NCBI GenBank assembly: GCA_022821275.1
Contig: JAJEDY010000033.1
Span: 18,780-82,779 of the forward strand
Direction of reading: 5' to 3'
DNA from: Candidatus Latescibacterota bacterium
Lineage (GTDB): Bacteria; Latescibacterota; UBA2968
DNA length: 64,000 nt
This document shows, in pieces, positions 1 to 7,580 of the stretch (position 1 is its first letter; every line of letters begins with the position of its first letter). Below the pieces are notes generated by a model, which worked only from the letters and a program-made list of their open reading frames with translations, had not been told where the DNA came from and ran no database searches. The position numbers were made by a program, and so were the translations under genes.

Positions 1-45
1 CGAAAAAAGGGTAACGCCTTGAGAAAATAAGTCTGGTATTTTGGC

Positions 46-74
46 TTGACAGAGGCGCAATAGGCTTTTATGTT
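46..74 (+). promoter_or_regulatory. Sigma70-like promoter
   Basis: A perfect TTGACA -35 box is followed after 17 bases by TATGTT, which matches 4 of 6 positions of the -10 consensus. It lies about 40 bases upstream of the ATG of the FtsX-type permease and would drive the two-gene ABC unit. Seen by eye only; there is no transcript evidence. Confidence 0.5.
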
Positions 75-116
75 GAGCATTGATTTGTGCAATTTCTTTT
101 GGAACTGGAGGCGTTT

Positions 117-788
117 ATGGCACAGCAGCACGAACTCAATACCCAGATATCTCTTCCGCTTTCCAAAGCGGTTGAGATCAGTTTTAATAGCGTTAAGATT
201 CGATTTGGTCGATCTTTGATTACGGTGAGTGGTATTGTGCTTGCTATCGCTTTTTTGATGTCGATTTGGGCTGGCAATTCCATTATTGACGGTTTGATGG
301 CTGCCAGCGATCCCAAGATCAACCTGATCTTGCAACAAAAGGGTGTTGAAATTGATCCCGACAGTGCCGCCGCAATGCAACAACGGTCGAAGGATGCATG
401 GCTGGTGGTGTTGTCACTGCTCGTGTGTTTGGTGGGGATTGCCAATGCTATGCTGATGTCTGTTACAGAGCGGTTCCGCGAGATTGGCACCATGAAGTGT
501 ATGGGGGCATTGGACGGGTTTATTATTAAGCTGTTTATTCTCGAATCGACGTTTATGGGTACAGCGGGCACGGTTATTGGCGTGATCATTGGGTTTTTGC
601 TGACTGCGCTGCTCAATATGTCGAGTTTTGGCACGGTGATTTTCGATCATCTTCCTATGGCTCAAATCCTTGAAGATGGTCTTAAAGCTGTTGTTATCGG
701 TTCTGTTTTGTCGCTGGTTGGCGGTATTTTGCCAGCCTATCGCGCTGCCAAGATGGAGCCCGTTGATGCGATGTCGTTGGAAGTTTAA
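117..788 (+). CDS. Short FtsX-type ABC transporter permease
   Basis: 223-aa membrane protein of the FtsX/MacB permease family, expected to pair with the ATPase encoded directly downstream. One N-terminal membrane segment (about residues 35-52) is followed by only about 45 extracellular residues and then the three-segment FtsX core (about 95-220). The FtsX core includes 'ERFREIGTMKCMGA', the coupling-helix motif of the family, and ends in the typical 'PAYRAAKMEPVDAM'. Usual MacB/LolC-type permeases have an extracellular domain of roughly 200 residues here, so this copy is compact. The tracked ORF begins at a GTG at 87, but ATG 117 has GGAGG 6-7 bases upstream and is preferred. Substrate cannot be inferred; lipoprotein release, peptide efflux or cell-wall regulation are all possible. 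Confidence 0.8.
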   Translation: MAQQHELNTQISLPLSKAVEISFNSVKIRFGRSLITVSGIVLAIAFLMSIWAGNSIIDGLMAASDPKINLILQQKGVEIDPDSAAAMQQRSKDAWLVVLSLLVCLVGIANAMLMSVTERFREIGTMKCMGALDGFIIKLFILESTFMGTAGTVIGVIIGFLLTALLNMSSFGTVIFDHLPMAQILEDGLKAVVIGSVLSLVGGILPAYRAAKMEPVDAMSLEV

Positions 789-808
789 ATCCGATTGTGA
801 GGTGTTTT

Positions 809-1579
809 ATGGCTGCCGAAGAAAAAACAGAAACAAATGCAGAGGCCGAAGAAGCGACAGTTGTACGCACGCAAGATGTGAAGAAGGTGTACATAATGGG
901 CGAAGAGCAGATTCACGCGCTCAAAGGTGTGGATCTGGAAGTGACACAGGGCGAATATCTGTCCATCATGGGGCCTTCTGGTTCGGGGAAGAGTACTCTT
1001 TTCAATATGGTAGGTGGATTGGACAAGCCGACCGAGGGCAAGGTTTATATCGACGATGTAGATGTCGCCCAACTCGACGCTTATGAACTCGCGTGGTTGC
1101 GCTGCCGAAAGATCGGTTATATTTTTCAATCTTATAATTTGATTCCGGTGATGACAGCGCTTGAGAATGTGACCCTGCCGATGGTGTTTGCCGGACTGAC
1201 GAGCGACGAGGCGCGCGACAAGGGCGTAGAATTGTTGACACAGGTCGGTCTGGGCGAGCGCGTGATGCACAAGCCTTTTGAGCTTTCAGGTGGACAGCAG
1301 CAGCGCGTGGCTGTTGCGCGGGCCTTTGCCAACGATCCAGCAATTATTCTGGCTGACGAGCCGACAGGGAATCTCGATTTGAATACGGGGCGGGAGATTA
1401 TTGAGTTGTTGCGCCAGATGAACGAGGAGTCGGGCGTGACTGTGATTTCAGCGACGCACGATCACAAGATGCTGTCGGTATCCGACCGCGTGGTGTGGGT
1501 GCGCGATGGTCGCGTAGATCGCATTATTGATCGCGATGAGTTGAAGATTGAGGTGGGCACAATTGACGGTCATGAATAA
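809..1579 (+). CDS. ABC transporter ATP-binding protein (LolD/MacB type)
   Basis: 256-aa ATPase that would power the adjacent FtsX-type permease at the inner membrane. It has Walker A 'GPSGSGKST', the Q-loop region 'IFQSYNLIPVMTALENV', signature 'LSGGQQQRVAVARA', Walker B 'ILADEPTGNLD' and the H-loop 'SATHD'. The residues after the Q-loop and the DEPTGNLD string are typical of the LolD/MacB/FtsE branch. The extra N-terminal about 20 residues are Glu/Ala rich. The tracked start is GTG 797; ATG 809, with GAGGTG just upstream, fits better. It lies 20 bases after the permease stop, so the two are cotranscribed. Confidence 0.9.
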   Translation: MAAEEKTETNAEAEEATVVRTQDVKKVYIMGEEQIHALKGVDLEVTQGEYLSIMGPSGSGKSTLFNMVGGLDKPTEGKVYIDDVDVAQLDAYELAWLRCRKIGYIFQSYNLIPVMTALENVTLPMVFAGLTSDEARDKGVELLTQVGLGERVMHKPFELSGGQQQRVAVARAFANDPAIILADEPTGNLDLNTGREIIELLRQMNEESGVTVISATHDHKMLSVSDRVVWVRDGRVDRIIDRDELKIEVGTIDGHE

Positions 1580-1587
1580 CTTCCTTC

Positions 1588-1615
1588 TTGACACTGTTTT
1601 AGAATTTGTTATCTT
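1588..1615 (+). promoter_or_regulatory. Probable promoter of the aromatic supraoperon
   Basis: A perfect TTGACA box, 16 bases of spacer and TATCTT (4/6 of the -10 consensus) lie just past the stop of the ABC ATPase and about 45 bases before the leader-peptide start. Transcription from here would carry the leader peptide, the attenuator and trpE onward. Read by eye. Confidence 0.5.
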
Positions 1616-1658
1616 TGGCGCGTCTAATATATAAATCTCGTTTAAGGAATTTGATGTG

Positions 1659-1763
1659 ATGAACGCTTTTGCAACCTACTTTTGGTATTTTTGGCGTCGA
1701 TTTGACGGCCGATATTATTATTATCGCCGCCCGTCCAAGAGTGTGGTTTGTCCTGCGTTTTAA
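1659..1763 (+). CDS. Aromatic-rich leader peptide of the trp/aro operon
   Basis: 34-codon ORF, too short for the ORF track. ATG is preceded by AAGGA with a 10-base gap. It has 13 aromatic residues out of 34: the run 'TYFWYFW' near the start, one more Phe at 15, 'YYYY' at 19-22 and a final Phe. That gives 2 Trp, 6 Tyr and 5 Phe. It sits between a promoter and a strong terminator directly ahead of trpE, as do TrpL and PheL leaders of enterobacteria. The inferred role is to make ribosome progress depend on charged tRNA-Trp, -Tyr and -Phe and so control read-through. The peptide itself probably has no other function. It resembles no leader I know in carrying all three aromatic amino acids at this density. 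Confidence 0.8.
   Translation: MNAFATYFWYFWRRFDGRYYYYRRPSKSVVCPAF
1704..1735 (+). promoter_or_regulatory. Hairpin over the Tyr-codon run (candidate attenuator 1:2 stem)
   Basis: GACGG/CCGTC (5 bp) and CGATA/TATCG (5 bp) can form a two-part stem with a small asymmetric internal loop; the 7-base loop and adjacent arm contain the four Tyr codons. A ribosome stalled on those codons would open it. Its right arm (GCCCGTCC, 1729-1736) can instead pair imperfectly with GGTCGTGGGC (1791-1800), the 5' arm of the terminator, giving a candidate antiterminator. The pairing was worked out by hand and has no energy calculation behind it. Confidence 0.5.
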
Positions 1764-1789
1764 GTGTGATGTAAGTGAATGAAAGTACG

Positions 1790-1830
1790 AGGTCGTGGGC
1801 AAACTGCTCACGACCTTTTTTATTTTTTTA
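1790..1830 (+). terminator. Attenuator: intrinsic terminator before trpE
   Basis: AGGTCGTGGGC pairs with GCTCACGACCT (11 bp, one G-U) around an AAACT loop and is followed by TTTTTTATTTTTT. It ends 14 bases before the trpE start codon and 26 bases after the leader-peptide stop. A terminator in this position can only serve to regulate read-through into trpE. Confidence 0.85.
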
Positions 1831-1843
1831 AAGGATTTTTTTA

Positions 1844-3319
1844 GTGATTCAACCCGATCTAAAAACTGTCGAGAAGTTGAGCGAAGGCTGTGGTCTCGTT
1901 CCCATTTCAAGAGAAATTCTCGCGGATACAGAGACACCCGTTTCGGCTTATTTGAAAATTCGCGCAAAGTCTTCTCATGCGTTTTTGTTTGAAAGCGTGG
2001 TGGGCGGCGAGCAGATTGGGCGGTATTCGTTTTTGGGCGTGGATCCGTTTTTGGTTTTTCGTTCGCGCGGAACAAAAATTTCGATTGAACATGCGACGAC
2101 GGGTGAGTTGCGAATATTTGAGGGGGAGCCTGTTGAGGTATTGCGTGGGTTGTTAAAAAAATACCATTCGCAACATGTGGAAGGGTTTCCTCGATTTACG
2201 GGCGGTGCTGTGGGCTATGTGAGTTACGATGCCGTGCGTTTGATTGAGCGCATTCCCGAGACGGTTGAAGACGATCTCGATCTGGACGATATATTTTTTT
2301 CATTTTACGATTCGGTACTGGCGTTTGACAATGTGACGCACAAAGTGCATGTGATGGCCAATGTGCATACAGAGGGAAATTTGGGGGCAAATTACGAGGA
2401 TGCAGTCAAACGGATCGATACACTGATTGAGGCACTGGCGCGACCGGCGGATACGCCTCTAATGCCGGGAACGAGTTCGTGTGAGGTGACTTCAAATACG
2501 AGCAAAGAAGCGTATATGGATGTGGTGGCGCGTTGCAGGGAGTACATCGTGGCAGGTGATATTTTTCAGGTGGTACCTTCGCAGCGCTTTGCAATGGATG
2601 TGACGGTAGATGCGCTGGATATTTATCGGGCGTTGCGGACGGTGAATCCGTCGCCATATATGTTTCACGTCGATTTAATAGATCATCAACTCGTGGGTGC
2701 GTCGCCAGAGTTGCTCGTCAGGGTAGAGGATGGGGTGGTGCAGGTGCGACCTATTGCGGGTACGCGGTGGCGCGGCAAAACAGAGGCAGAGGACCAGGTG
2801 CTGGCACAGGAGTTGTTAGCAGATGAAAAAGAATGCGCCGAGCATATTATGCTGGTGGACCTGGGGCGCAATGATGTGGGGCGCGTCTCCAGGTTTGATA
2901 CGGTGCGCGTGACCGAGCAGATGACGATTGAACGCTATTCACATGTGATGCATATCGTTTCGAATGTGCGCGGCGAATTGCACGAGGATGTCGATGCGCT
3001 GGACGCGCTTTTTGCATGTTATCCGGCCGGTACAGTGTCGGGTGCGCCAAAAATTCGAGCAATGGAGATTATCGACGAGATGGAGCCAACGCGCCGCGGG
3101 CCTTATGCCGGTGCGGTGGGTTATATCGATTTTGCGGGCAATATGGATACGTGTATTGCCATTCGCACGCTGGTGATTAAGGATGGCAAAGCGTATGTGC
3201 AGGCGGGGGGGGGCGTGGTGTTCGATTCCGATCCGGAATACGAATATCAGGAGACCGTGAACAAAGCGCGGGCACTGTTTCGGGCGGTAGAAATGGCTGA
3301 AGGAGGAGAGTTGTTGTGA
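1844..3319 (+). CDS. trpE: Anthranilate synthase component I
   Basis: 491-aa TrpE, which makes anthranilate from chorismate using ammonia supplied by TrpG, the first step of tryptophan synthesis. The N-terminal domain carries '[16 protein letters not shown]', containing the LLES-type tryptophan feedback region near residue 50. The C-terminal chorismate-binding domain has 'SPSPYMFH'-like '[11 protein letters not shown]', 'PIAGTRWRG', '[16 protein letters not shown]', '[17 protein letters not shown]' and '[12 protein letters not shown]'. Full length for the family. GTG start with AAGGA 8 bases upstream. It is the first structural gene after the attenuator and overlaps trpG by 4 bases, so the two subunits are translationally coupled. 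Confidence 0.96.
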   Translation: MIQPDLKTVEKLSEGCGLVPISREILADTETPVSAYLKIRAKSSHAFLFESVVGGEQIGRYSFLGVDPFLVFRSRGTKISIEHATTGELRIFEGEPVEVLRGLLKKYHSQHVEGFPRFTGGAVGYVSYDAVRLIERIPETVEDDLDLDDIFFSFYDSVLAFDNVTHKVHVMANVHTEGNLGANYEDAVKRIDTLIEALARPADTPLMPGTSSCEVTSNTSKEAYMDVVARCREYIVAGDIFQVVPSQRFAMDVTVDALDIYRALRTVNPSPYMFHVDLIDHQLVGASPELLVRVEDGVVQVRPIAGTRWRGKTEAEDQVLAQELLADEKECAEHIMLVDLGRNDVGRVSRFDTVRVTEQMTIERYSHVMHIVSNVRGELHEDVDALDALFACYPAGTVSGAPKIRAMEIIDEMEPTRRGPYAGAVGYIDFAGNMDTCIAIRTLVIKDGKAYVQAGGGVVFDSDPEYEYQETVNKARALFRAVEMAEGGELL

Positions 3320-3879
3320 TTCTCGTCATCGATAATTACGATTCCTTCACTTATAATCTCGTTCAATACCTCGGGGAACTGGGTGCGGATCTGGTGGTGT
3401 ATCGCAATGATCAAATCTCACTTGAAGAGATTGATGATATGGAACCTGAGAAGATCGTGATTTCTCCCGGTCCATGCACGCCAAACGAAGCGGGGATTTC
3501 CGTGGCTTTGGTGAAGCATTTTGCCGGGAAAATCCCAATTTTAGGGGTTTGTCTGGGGCACCAGTCCATTGGGCAGGCGTTTGGTGGGAGAATTGTGGGC
3601 GCGCCGACAATTATGCACGGGAAGGTATCGGAGATTCACCATAGTAGGCAGTCTATTTTTAAGGGCCTGCCCGAGCCGTTTATTGCCACGCGCTATCACT
3701 CTTTGATAGTGGAGAGAGACAGCTTTCCCGATTGTCTGGAAATTACGGCAGAGACCGATGGTGGTGTGATTATGGGCTTGCGCCATCGAGATATGGCTGT
3801 AGATGGCGTGCAGTTTCACCCCGAATCGATTTTGACGGGTGAAGGCAAGAATTTGCTGCAAAATTTTCTCGATGGGTGA
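3316..3879 (+). CDS. trpG: Anthranilate synthase component II (glutamine amidotransferase)
   Basis: 187-aa class I glutamine amidotransferase that feeds ammonia to TrpE. Seen: '[18 protein letters not shown]' at the N-terminus, oxyanion strand '[11 protein letters not shown]', nucleophile elbow '[15 protein letters not shown]' with Cys79, and the His/Glu pair in '[10 protein letters not shown]'. GTG start overlapping the trpE stop (GTGA). Typical length. Could also serve PabA in folate synthesis, as single amphibolic copies do in some bacteria, but the trpE overlap points first to tryptophan. Confidence 0.95.
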   Translation: MILVIDNYDSFTYNLVQYLGELGADLVVYRNDQISLEEIDDMEPEKIVISPGPCTPNEAGISVALVKHFAGKIPILGVCLGHQSIGQAFGGRIVGAPTIMHGKVSEIHHSRQSIFKGLPEPFIATRYHSLIVERDSFPDCLEITAETDGGVIMGLRHRDMAVDGVQFHPESILTGEGKNLLQNFLDG

Positions 3880-3917
3880 TTTGTTAGCTGAGAAGTTGTT
3901 TTAAAACCAAAAGCAAC

Positions 3918-3957
3918 CACCGATGAACACCGATGAACACCGATAAACACCGATAAA
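3918..3957 (+). repeat. Four tandem 10-nt units in the trpG-trpD gap
   Basis: CACCGATGAA twice then CACCGATAAA twice, head to tail. The 176-base gap between trpG and trpD otherwise shows only a weak GTTGTTTT/AAAAGCAAC inverted repeat just upstream and no clear promoter. The unit resembles the AACGCAGAT(G/A)A units of the repeats at 33.5 and 50.1 kb. Confidence 0.8.
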
Positions 3958-4055
3958 AGGCCCCTTCACACCCCAAATAAGCAACGTGGCAGGGCACGTA
4001 ACAACAGGAAACTATAAATCCCACGAATTTTAAAACAGCTTCTGAGGAGATGAGT

Positions 4056-5069
4056 ATGAACATACAAGAGGCGATTGCAAAAGTAATTGAAGGTGCAGAT
4101 TTGAGTCGGGATGAGATGGCGGATGCGATGAATCAGATTATGTCGGGCGAGGCGACGGACGCGCAGATCGGCGCGTTTTTGATTGCGTTGCGCGTGAAGG
4201 GCGAGTGTGTTGATGAGATTGCCGGGGCCGCTTCTGTGATGCGCGAGAAGGCGACGCCGATTGTGACAAAGCACGATGTGATTGTCGATACCTGTGGCAC
4301 GGGGGGCGATCATTCGGGCACGTTTAATATTTCGACGACAGCGGCATTTGTCGCGGCTGGGACGGGTTTATGTGTGGCAAAACACGGCAATCGCGCAGCG
4401 ACGAGTCAAAGCGGTAGCGCGGATGTGCTGAGTGCATTGGGTGTGAATATTGAGGCATCGCCCGAGACGGTGAGCAGGTGTCTGGACGATGTGGGTATCG
4501 GGTTTTTATTCGCTATTTCATTGCACGGGGCGATGAAATACGCGATTGGGCCGCGTCGGGAAATTGGTGCGCGGACCATTTTCAATGCGCTGGGACCTCT
4601 GAGCAATCCGGCGGGTGCAACGCGGCAGGTGGTCGGTGTGTACAGCGCGGCATTGACCGAGACACTTGCAGGTGTTTTGGGGACTCTGGGGGCGGAACGC
4701 GCGTTTGTTGTTCACGGTTCGGATGGTTTGGATGAGATGACGTTGACGGGGCCGACGAAGGTGAGCGAATTGAGGAATGGATCGGTTTCGACGTATGACG
4801 TATCACCTGGAGACTTTGGGCTGGCGCAGGCTACGGCCGATGCGTTAAAAGGTGGAGATGCCGATTATAATGCGGAGATTACGCGGTCGATTCTGAATGG
4901 CGAAGAAGGCCCTCGGCGCGATATCGTGTTGTTGAATGCGGCGGCGGCGATTGTGGCGGGCGGTAAAGCGGGTGATCTGAACGAAGGCGTGCAGGTCGCC
5001 GCTGAAGTGATTGATTCGGGTAAGGCGTTGGAGAAGTTGGAGGGGTTGGTCGCGGCGAGTCGGGAATGA
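4056..5069 (+). CDS. trpD: Anthranilate phosphoribosyltransferase
   Basis: 337-aa enzyme that transfers phosphoribose from PRPP to anthranilate. Seen: 'IGAFLIALRVKGE' in the helical N-domain, the PRPP/Mg loop 'DTCGTGGDHSGTFNIST', 'AKHGNRAATSQSGSADVL' and 'GPLSNPAGATRQVVGVY'; also 'VVHGSDGLDEMTLTGPTKV'. Typical length (about 340). The tracked ATG 4050 lies only one base after GAGGAG; ATG 4056, six bases from it, is the better start. Separated from trpG by a repeat-bearing gap but on the same strand. Confidence 0.95.
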   Translation: MNIQEAIAKVIEGADLSRDEMADAMNQIMSGEATDAQIGAFLIALRVKGECVDEIAGAASVMREKATPIVTKHDVIVDTCGTGGDHSGTFNISTTAAFVAAGTGLCVAKHGNRAATSQSGSADVLSALGVNIEASPETVSRCLDDVGIGFLFAISLHGAMKYAIGPRREIGARTIFNALGPLSNPAGATRQVVGVYSAALTETLAGVLGTLGAERAFVVHGSDGLDEMTLTGPTKVSELRNGSVSTYDVSPGDFGLAQATADALKGGDADYNAEITRSILNGEEGPRRDIVLLNAAAAIVAGGKAGDLNEGVQVAAEVIDSGKALEKLEGLVAASRE

Positions 5070-5084
5070 TTGGAGTGACGTAAA

Positions 5085-6149
5085 ATGTCTCTTTCGATAG
5101 GTGTTGCGGGTTTGCGATTTGGCATGTCATGGGCGCGGGTGTTTGATGCGTATGCCGAGACTGAGTTGGTAGCTATTTGTGACATCCAGCAGGAGAGACG
5201 GGACGAGGCAAAAGAGCAGTTGGGTGTCGATGCTTGTTATGCGGCTTTTGATGATCTGGTCGCTGATGAACGGATTGATGCGGTGGCTATTTTTACTCCC
5301 GCGCCGCTTCATGCAGAACATGTGATTCGAGCGATTCGGGCCGGGAAGCACGTTTTGTGTGCCGTGCCCGCTGCGCTGACAATGGATGAAGCAAAGGCAT
5401 TGGTCGAGGTCGTTTCAAATAGTGACCGCATTTATATGATGGCAGAGAATTGGGTCTATGAACCCAGTGTGGTGCGTGCGAGATCACTTTATGAAGCGCG
5501 GAAATTAGGGCGTATTTACTATGCCGAGGCCGAGTATATTCACGGTCTCAAAGCGTTGAGACGACATCCCGATGGACGATCTACCTGGCGGAATAGTTTA
5601 CAGCCTCTTCTTTATCCAACACATGGAACGTCGCCGTATTTAAATATGACGGGCGACCGTCTGGTTGAGGTCATGGCTGTTTCGGCTTCAGGGAGAGATG
5701 AATTTTTAGAGGGTTATGAAGCGGACTGGGTGCAGACGGCTTTGTTCCGAACAGAAGAAGGCGCGGTGTTCAGGTTGACCAATTCGTTTCAGAATGTGCA
5801 TGGAATGAGCCACTTTTTGAGCTTTTATGGCGATGAGGGTTCTTTTGAGACGGGGCGTTTTCGCGAAGCTCGAACGGTGTGTTATTATTCGGTGGGGAAT
5901 AAGGAGCAGGTGACGCGCGAAGAATGCCACCACCCCGAGTTATCCCAGTTTTCGGACGCACTCGGCGCAGGGCATGGCAAAACGAGTATGCTCATTGTTC
6001 TGGATTTTGTACAGGCGGTTGCGAATGGATCGCCATCGCCGATAGATTTGATGCAGGCGCTGGATATGACCCTGCCCGGTATTGCGGGGTTGCAGGCAGT
6101 GCGCGAAAATGGATGGGTGTCTGTTCCCGATCCGCGGTCGTGGCTTTAG
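5085..6149 (+). CDS. Gfo/Idh/MocA family oxidoreductase
   Basis: 354-aa NAD(P)-dependent dehydrogenase. The Rossmann domain begins 'IGVAGLRFGMSWARVFDAYAETELVAICDI'. The family 'EKP'-type position reads 'RAGKHVLCAVPAALTMDEAKALVE', with VPA in place of EKP, so the usual catalytic Lys is missing at this site. The C-terminal half has the family's open beta-sheet pattern ('YEADWVQTALFRTEEGAVFRLTNSF'). These enzymes normally oxidise or reduce sugars and inositols. It lies inside the trp operon between trpD and trpC with a 15-base gap to trpD, an unusual place. Substrate unknown. Confidence 0.85.
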   Translation: MSLSIGVAGLRFGMSWARVFDAYAETELVAICDIQQERRDEAKEQLGVDACYAAFDDLVADERIDAVAIFTPAPLHAEHVIRAIRAGKHVLCAVPAALTMDEAKALVEVVSNSDRIYMMAENWVYEPSVVRARSLYEARKLGRIYYAEAEYIHGLKALRRHPDGRSTWRNSLQPLLYPTHGTSPYLNMTGDRLVEVMAVSASGRDEFLEGYEADWVQTALFRTEEGAVFRLTNSFQNVHGMSHFLSFYGDEGSFETGRFREARTVCYYSVGNKEQVTREECHHPELSQFSDALGAGHGKTSMLIVLDFVQAVANGSPSPIDLMQALDMTLPGIAGLQAVRENGWVSVPDPRSWL

Positions 6150-6174
6150 TTCTGTCTGAGGATGGTGGAACTTT

Positions 6175-6969
6175 ATGGCCAGTAATATTCTCGACAAAAT
6201 TGTGGCGTATAAACGCGAGTTTCTCGCCAGGTGTATGGCGCAGACGCCGTTTGAGGAGATGGCGCAGTTGGCAGAAGATGCGCCGGAATCGCTTTCGTTT
6301 TTTGATGGACTGATAGATGTGGATGATATTGCTGTGATCGCGGAGGTTAAAAAGGCGTCGCCGTCTAAGGGCGTGATCCGCGAGGATTTTGACGCAGTGG
6401 ATATTGCGAAAATTTATGTAAAAAATGGGGCTTCGGCGCTTTCGGTTTTGACGGATGAGAAATTTTTTCAGGGTTCGGCAGATTATTTAACCCGGATTTC
6501 AACCGTTGTCGATCGGCCCATTTTGCGAAAGGATTTCACGATTGATCCCTATCAGATTTACGAAGCGCGCGCGATTGGGGCTTCGGCTGTGTTGTTGATT
6601 GTGTCGATTTTGACGCCTGGAGAATTGTCTTCATTTATAGCGACGAGCCGGGCATTGGGGCTGGATGCACTGGTGGAGGTGCATGAGAGAGAGGAACTGA
6701 TGGTCGCGCTCGATGCGGGCGCGGAGATCGTGGGGATTAACAATCGGAATTTGAAAACTTTTGATACGTCTCTGGATACGACTTATGGGTTGATTGGTCA
6801 TATTCCCGATGACGTGTTGACGGTGAGTGAGAGCGGTATTTATACGCGCGAGGATGTTGTCGCGCTTCGAGATGCGGGCGCAGATGCCGTGCTGGTGGGC
6901 GAAAGTTTGATGCGCGAATCGGATATTGCCGCCAAGTTGCAGGAGCTGATGGGATATGGTGCGAGCTAA
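6175..6969 (+). CDS. trpC: Indole-3-glycerol phosphate synthase
   Basis: 264-aa TIM-barrel enzyme that closes the indole ring from CdRP. Seen: 'VIAEVKKASPSKGVI' with the catalytic Lys, 'PILRKDFTIDPYQIYEARAIGA', 'LDALVEVHEREELM', 'IVGINNRNLKTF', 'LTVSESGIYTREDV' and 'AVLVGESLMRESD'. All known active-site motifs are present. ATG start with GGTGGAA upstream. The 3' end overlaps trpF by 14 bases, in the usual trpC-trpF order but as separate proteins. Confidence 0.96.
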   Translation: MASNILDKIVAYKREFLARCMAQTPFEEMAQLAEDAPESLSFFDGLIDVDDIAVIAEVKKASPSKGVIREDFDAVDIAKIYVKNGASALSVLTDEKFFQGSADYLTRISTVVDRPILRKDFTIDPYQIYEARAIGASAVLLIVSILTPGELSSFIATSRALGLDALVEVHEREELMVALDAGAEIVGINNRNLKTFDTSLDTTYGLIGHIPDDVLTVSESGIYTREDVVALRDAGADAVLVGESLMRESDIAAKLQELMGYGAS

Positions 6970-7564
6970 AATTTGCGGTGTTACAAATCGGGATGATGCG
7001 CTGTGCGCGATTGATCATGGCGCAGATGCTCTGGGGTTTAATTTTTACGAGAAGAGTCTTCGCTATATCGCACCCGAGAAAGCCGGAGAAATTGTTTTTG
7101 ATTTGCCGCCGTTTGTGACGCCCGTAGGGATATTCGTGAATGCATCGGAGCGAGAAATTGATATTGCCGTGAAGTTGGCGGGGTTGCGGGCGATTCAATT
7201 GCACGGGGATGAGCCTCCCGAAGCATGTCTGGGGCATGCGGTTCCGGTGATCCGCGCGCTTCGCGTGGGAAGAGGTTTTGATGTGCAGGCCCTGGGATCG
7301 TATCTGGTCAATACCTTCTTACTGGATACAGAGAAAGCGGGGGCTTACGGCGGTACGGGAGAGACATTTGACTGGACAAAGGCGATGGAAGCAAAAAGGT
7401 ATGGGCGCATTATTCTTGCCGGTGGTTTAAATCCGGATAATGTTCGGGAGGCGATTGAGCAAGTTGGCCCCTATGCGGTGGATACGAGTAGTGGTGTGGA
7501 AGCCGAGCCAGGGAAGAAGGATCAAAAAAAAGTACGAGATTTTTTGGCGCGCGTAAAGGCGTAA
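6956..7564 (+). CDS. trpF: Phosphoribosylanthranilate isomerase
   Basis: 202-aa TIM-barrel isomerase performing the Amadori rearrangement of PRA to CdRP. Seen: 'AKICGVTNRDDA' with the general-base Cys, 'ADALGFNFYEKSLRY', 'IQLHGDEPPE', a catalytic Asp in 'FLLDTEKAGAYGGTGETFDW', 'LAGGLNPDNVREAI' and 'AVDTSSGVEAEPGKKD'. ATG start lies inside the end of trpC, so translation is probably coupled. Normal length. Confidence 0.95.
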   Translation: MVRAKICGVTNRDDALCAIDHGADALGFNFYEKSLRYIAPEKAGEIVFDLPPFVTPVGIFVNASEREIDIAVKLAGLRAIQLHGDEPPEACLGHAVPVIRALRVGRGFDVQALGSYLVNTFLLDTEKAGAYGGTGETFDWTKAMEAKRYGRIILAGGLNPDNVREAIEQVGPYAVDTSSGVEAEPGKKDQKKVRDFLARVKA

Positions 7565-7580
7565 ATATGGAGATAAAAAC

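Noticed and set aside
3895-3917. GTTGTTTT/AAAAGCAAC stem after trpG as a terminator
   Set aside because: It needs a bulge and has no T-run; the downstream trpD belongs to the same operon.
3918-3957. CRISPR array
   Set aside because: The four units are only 10 bases long and directly adjacent, with no spacers.
7565-7580. A T-box riboswitch before tyrS
   Set aside because: Only 16 bases separate trpF and tyrS; there is no room for a T-box, and control is more likely at the distant leader.
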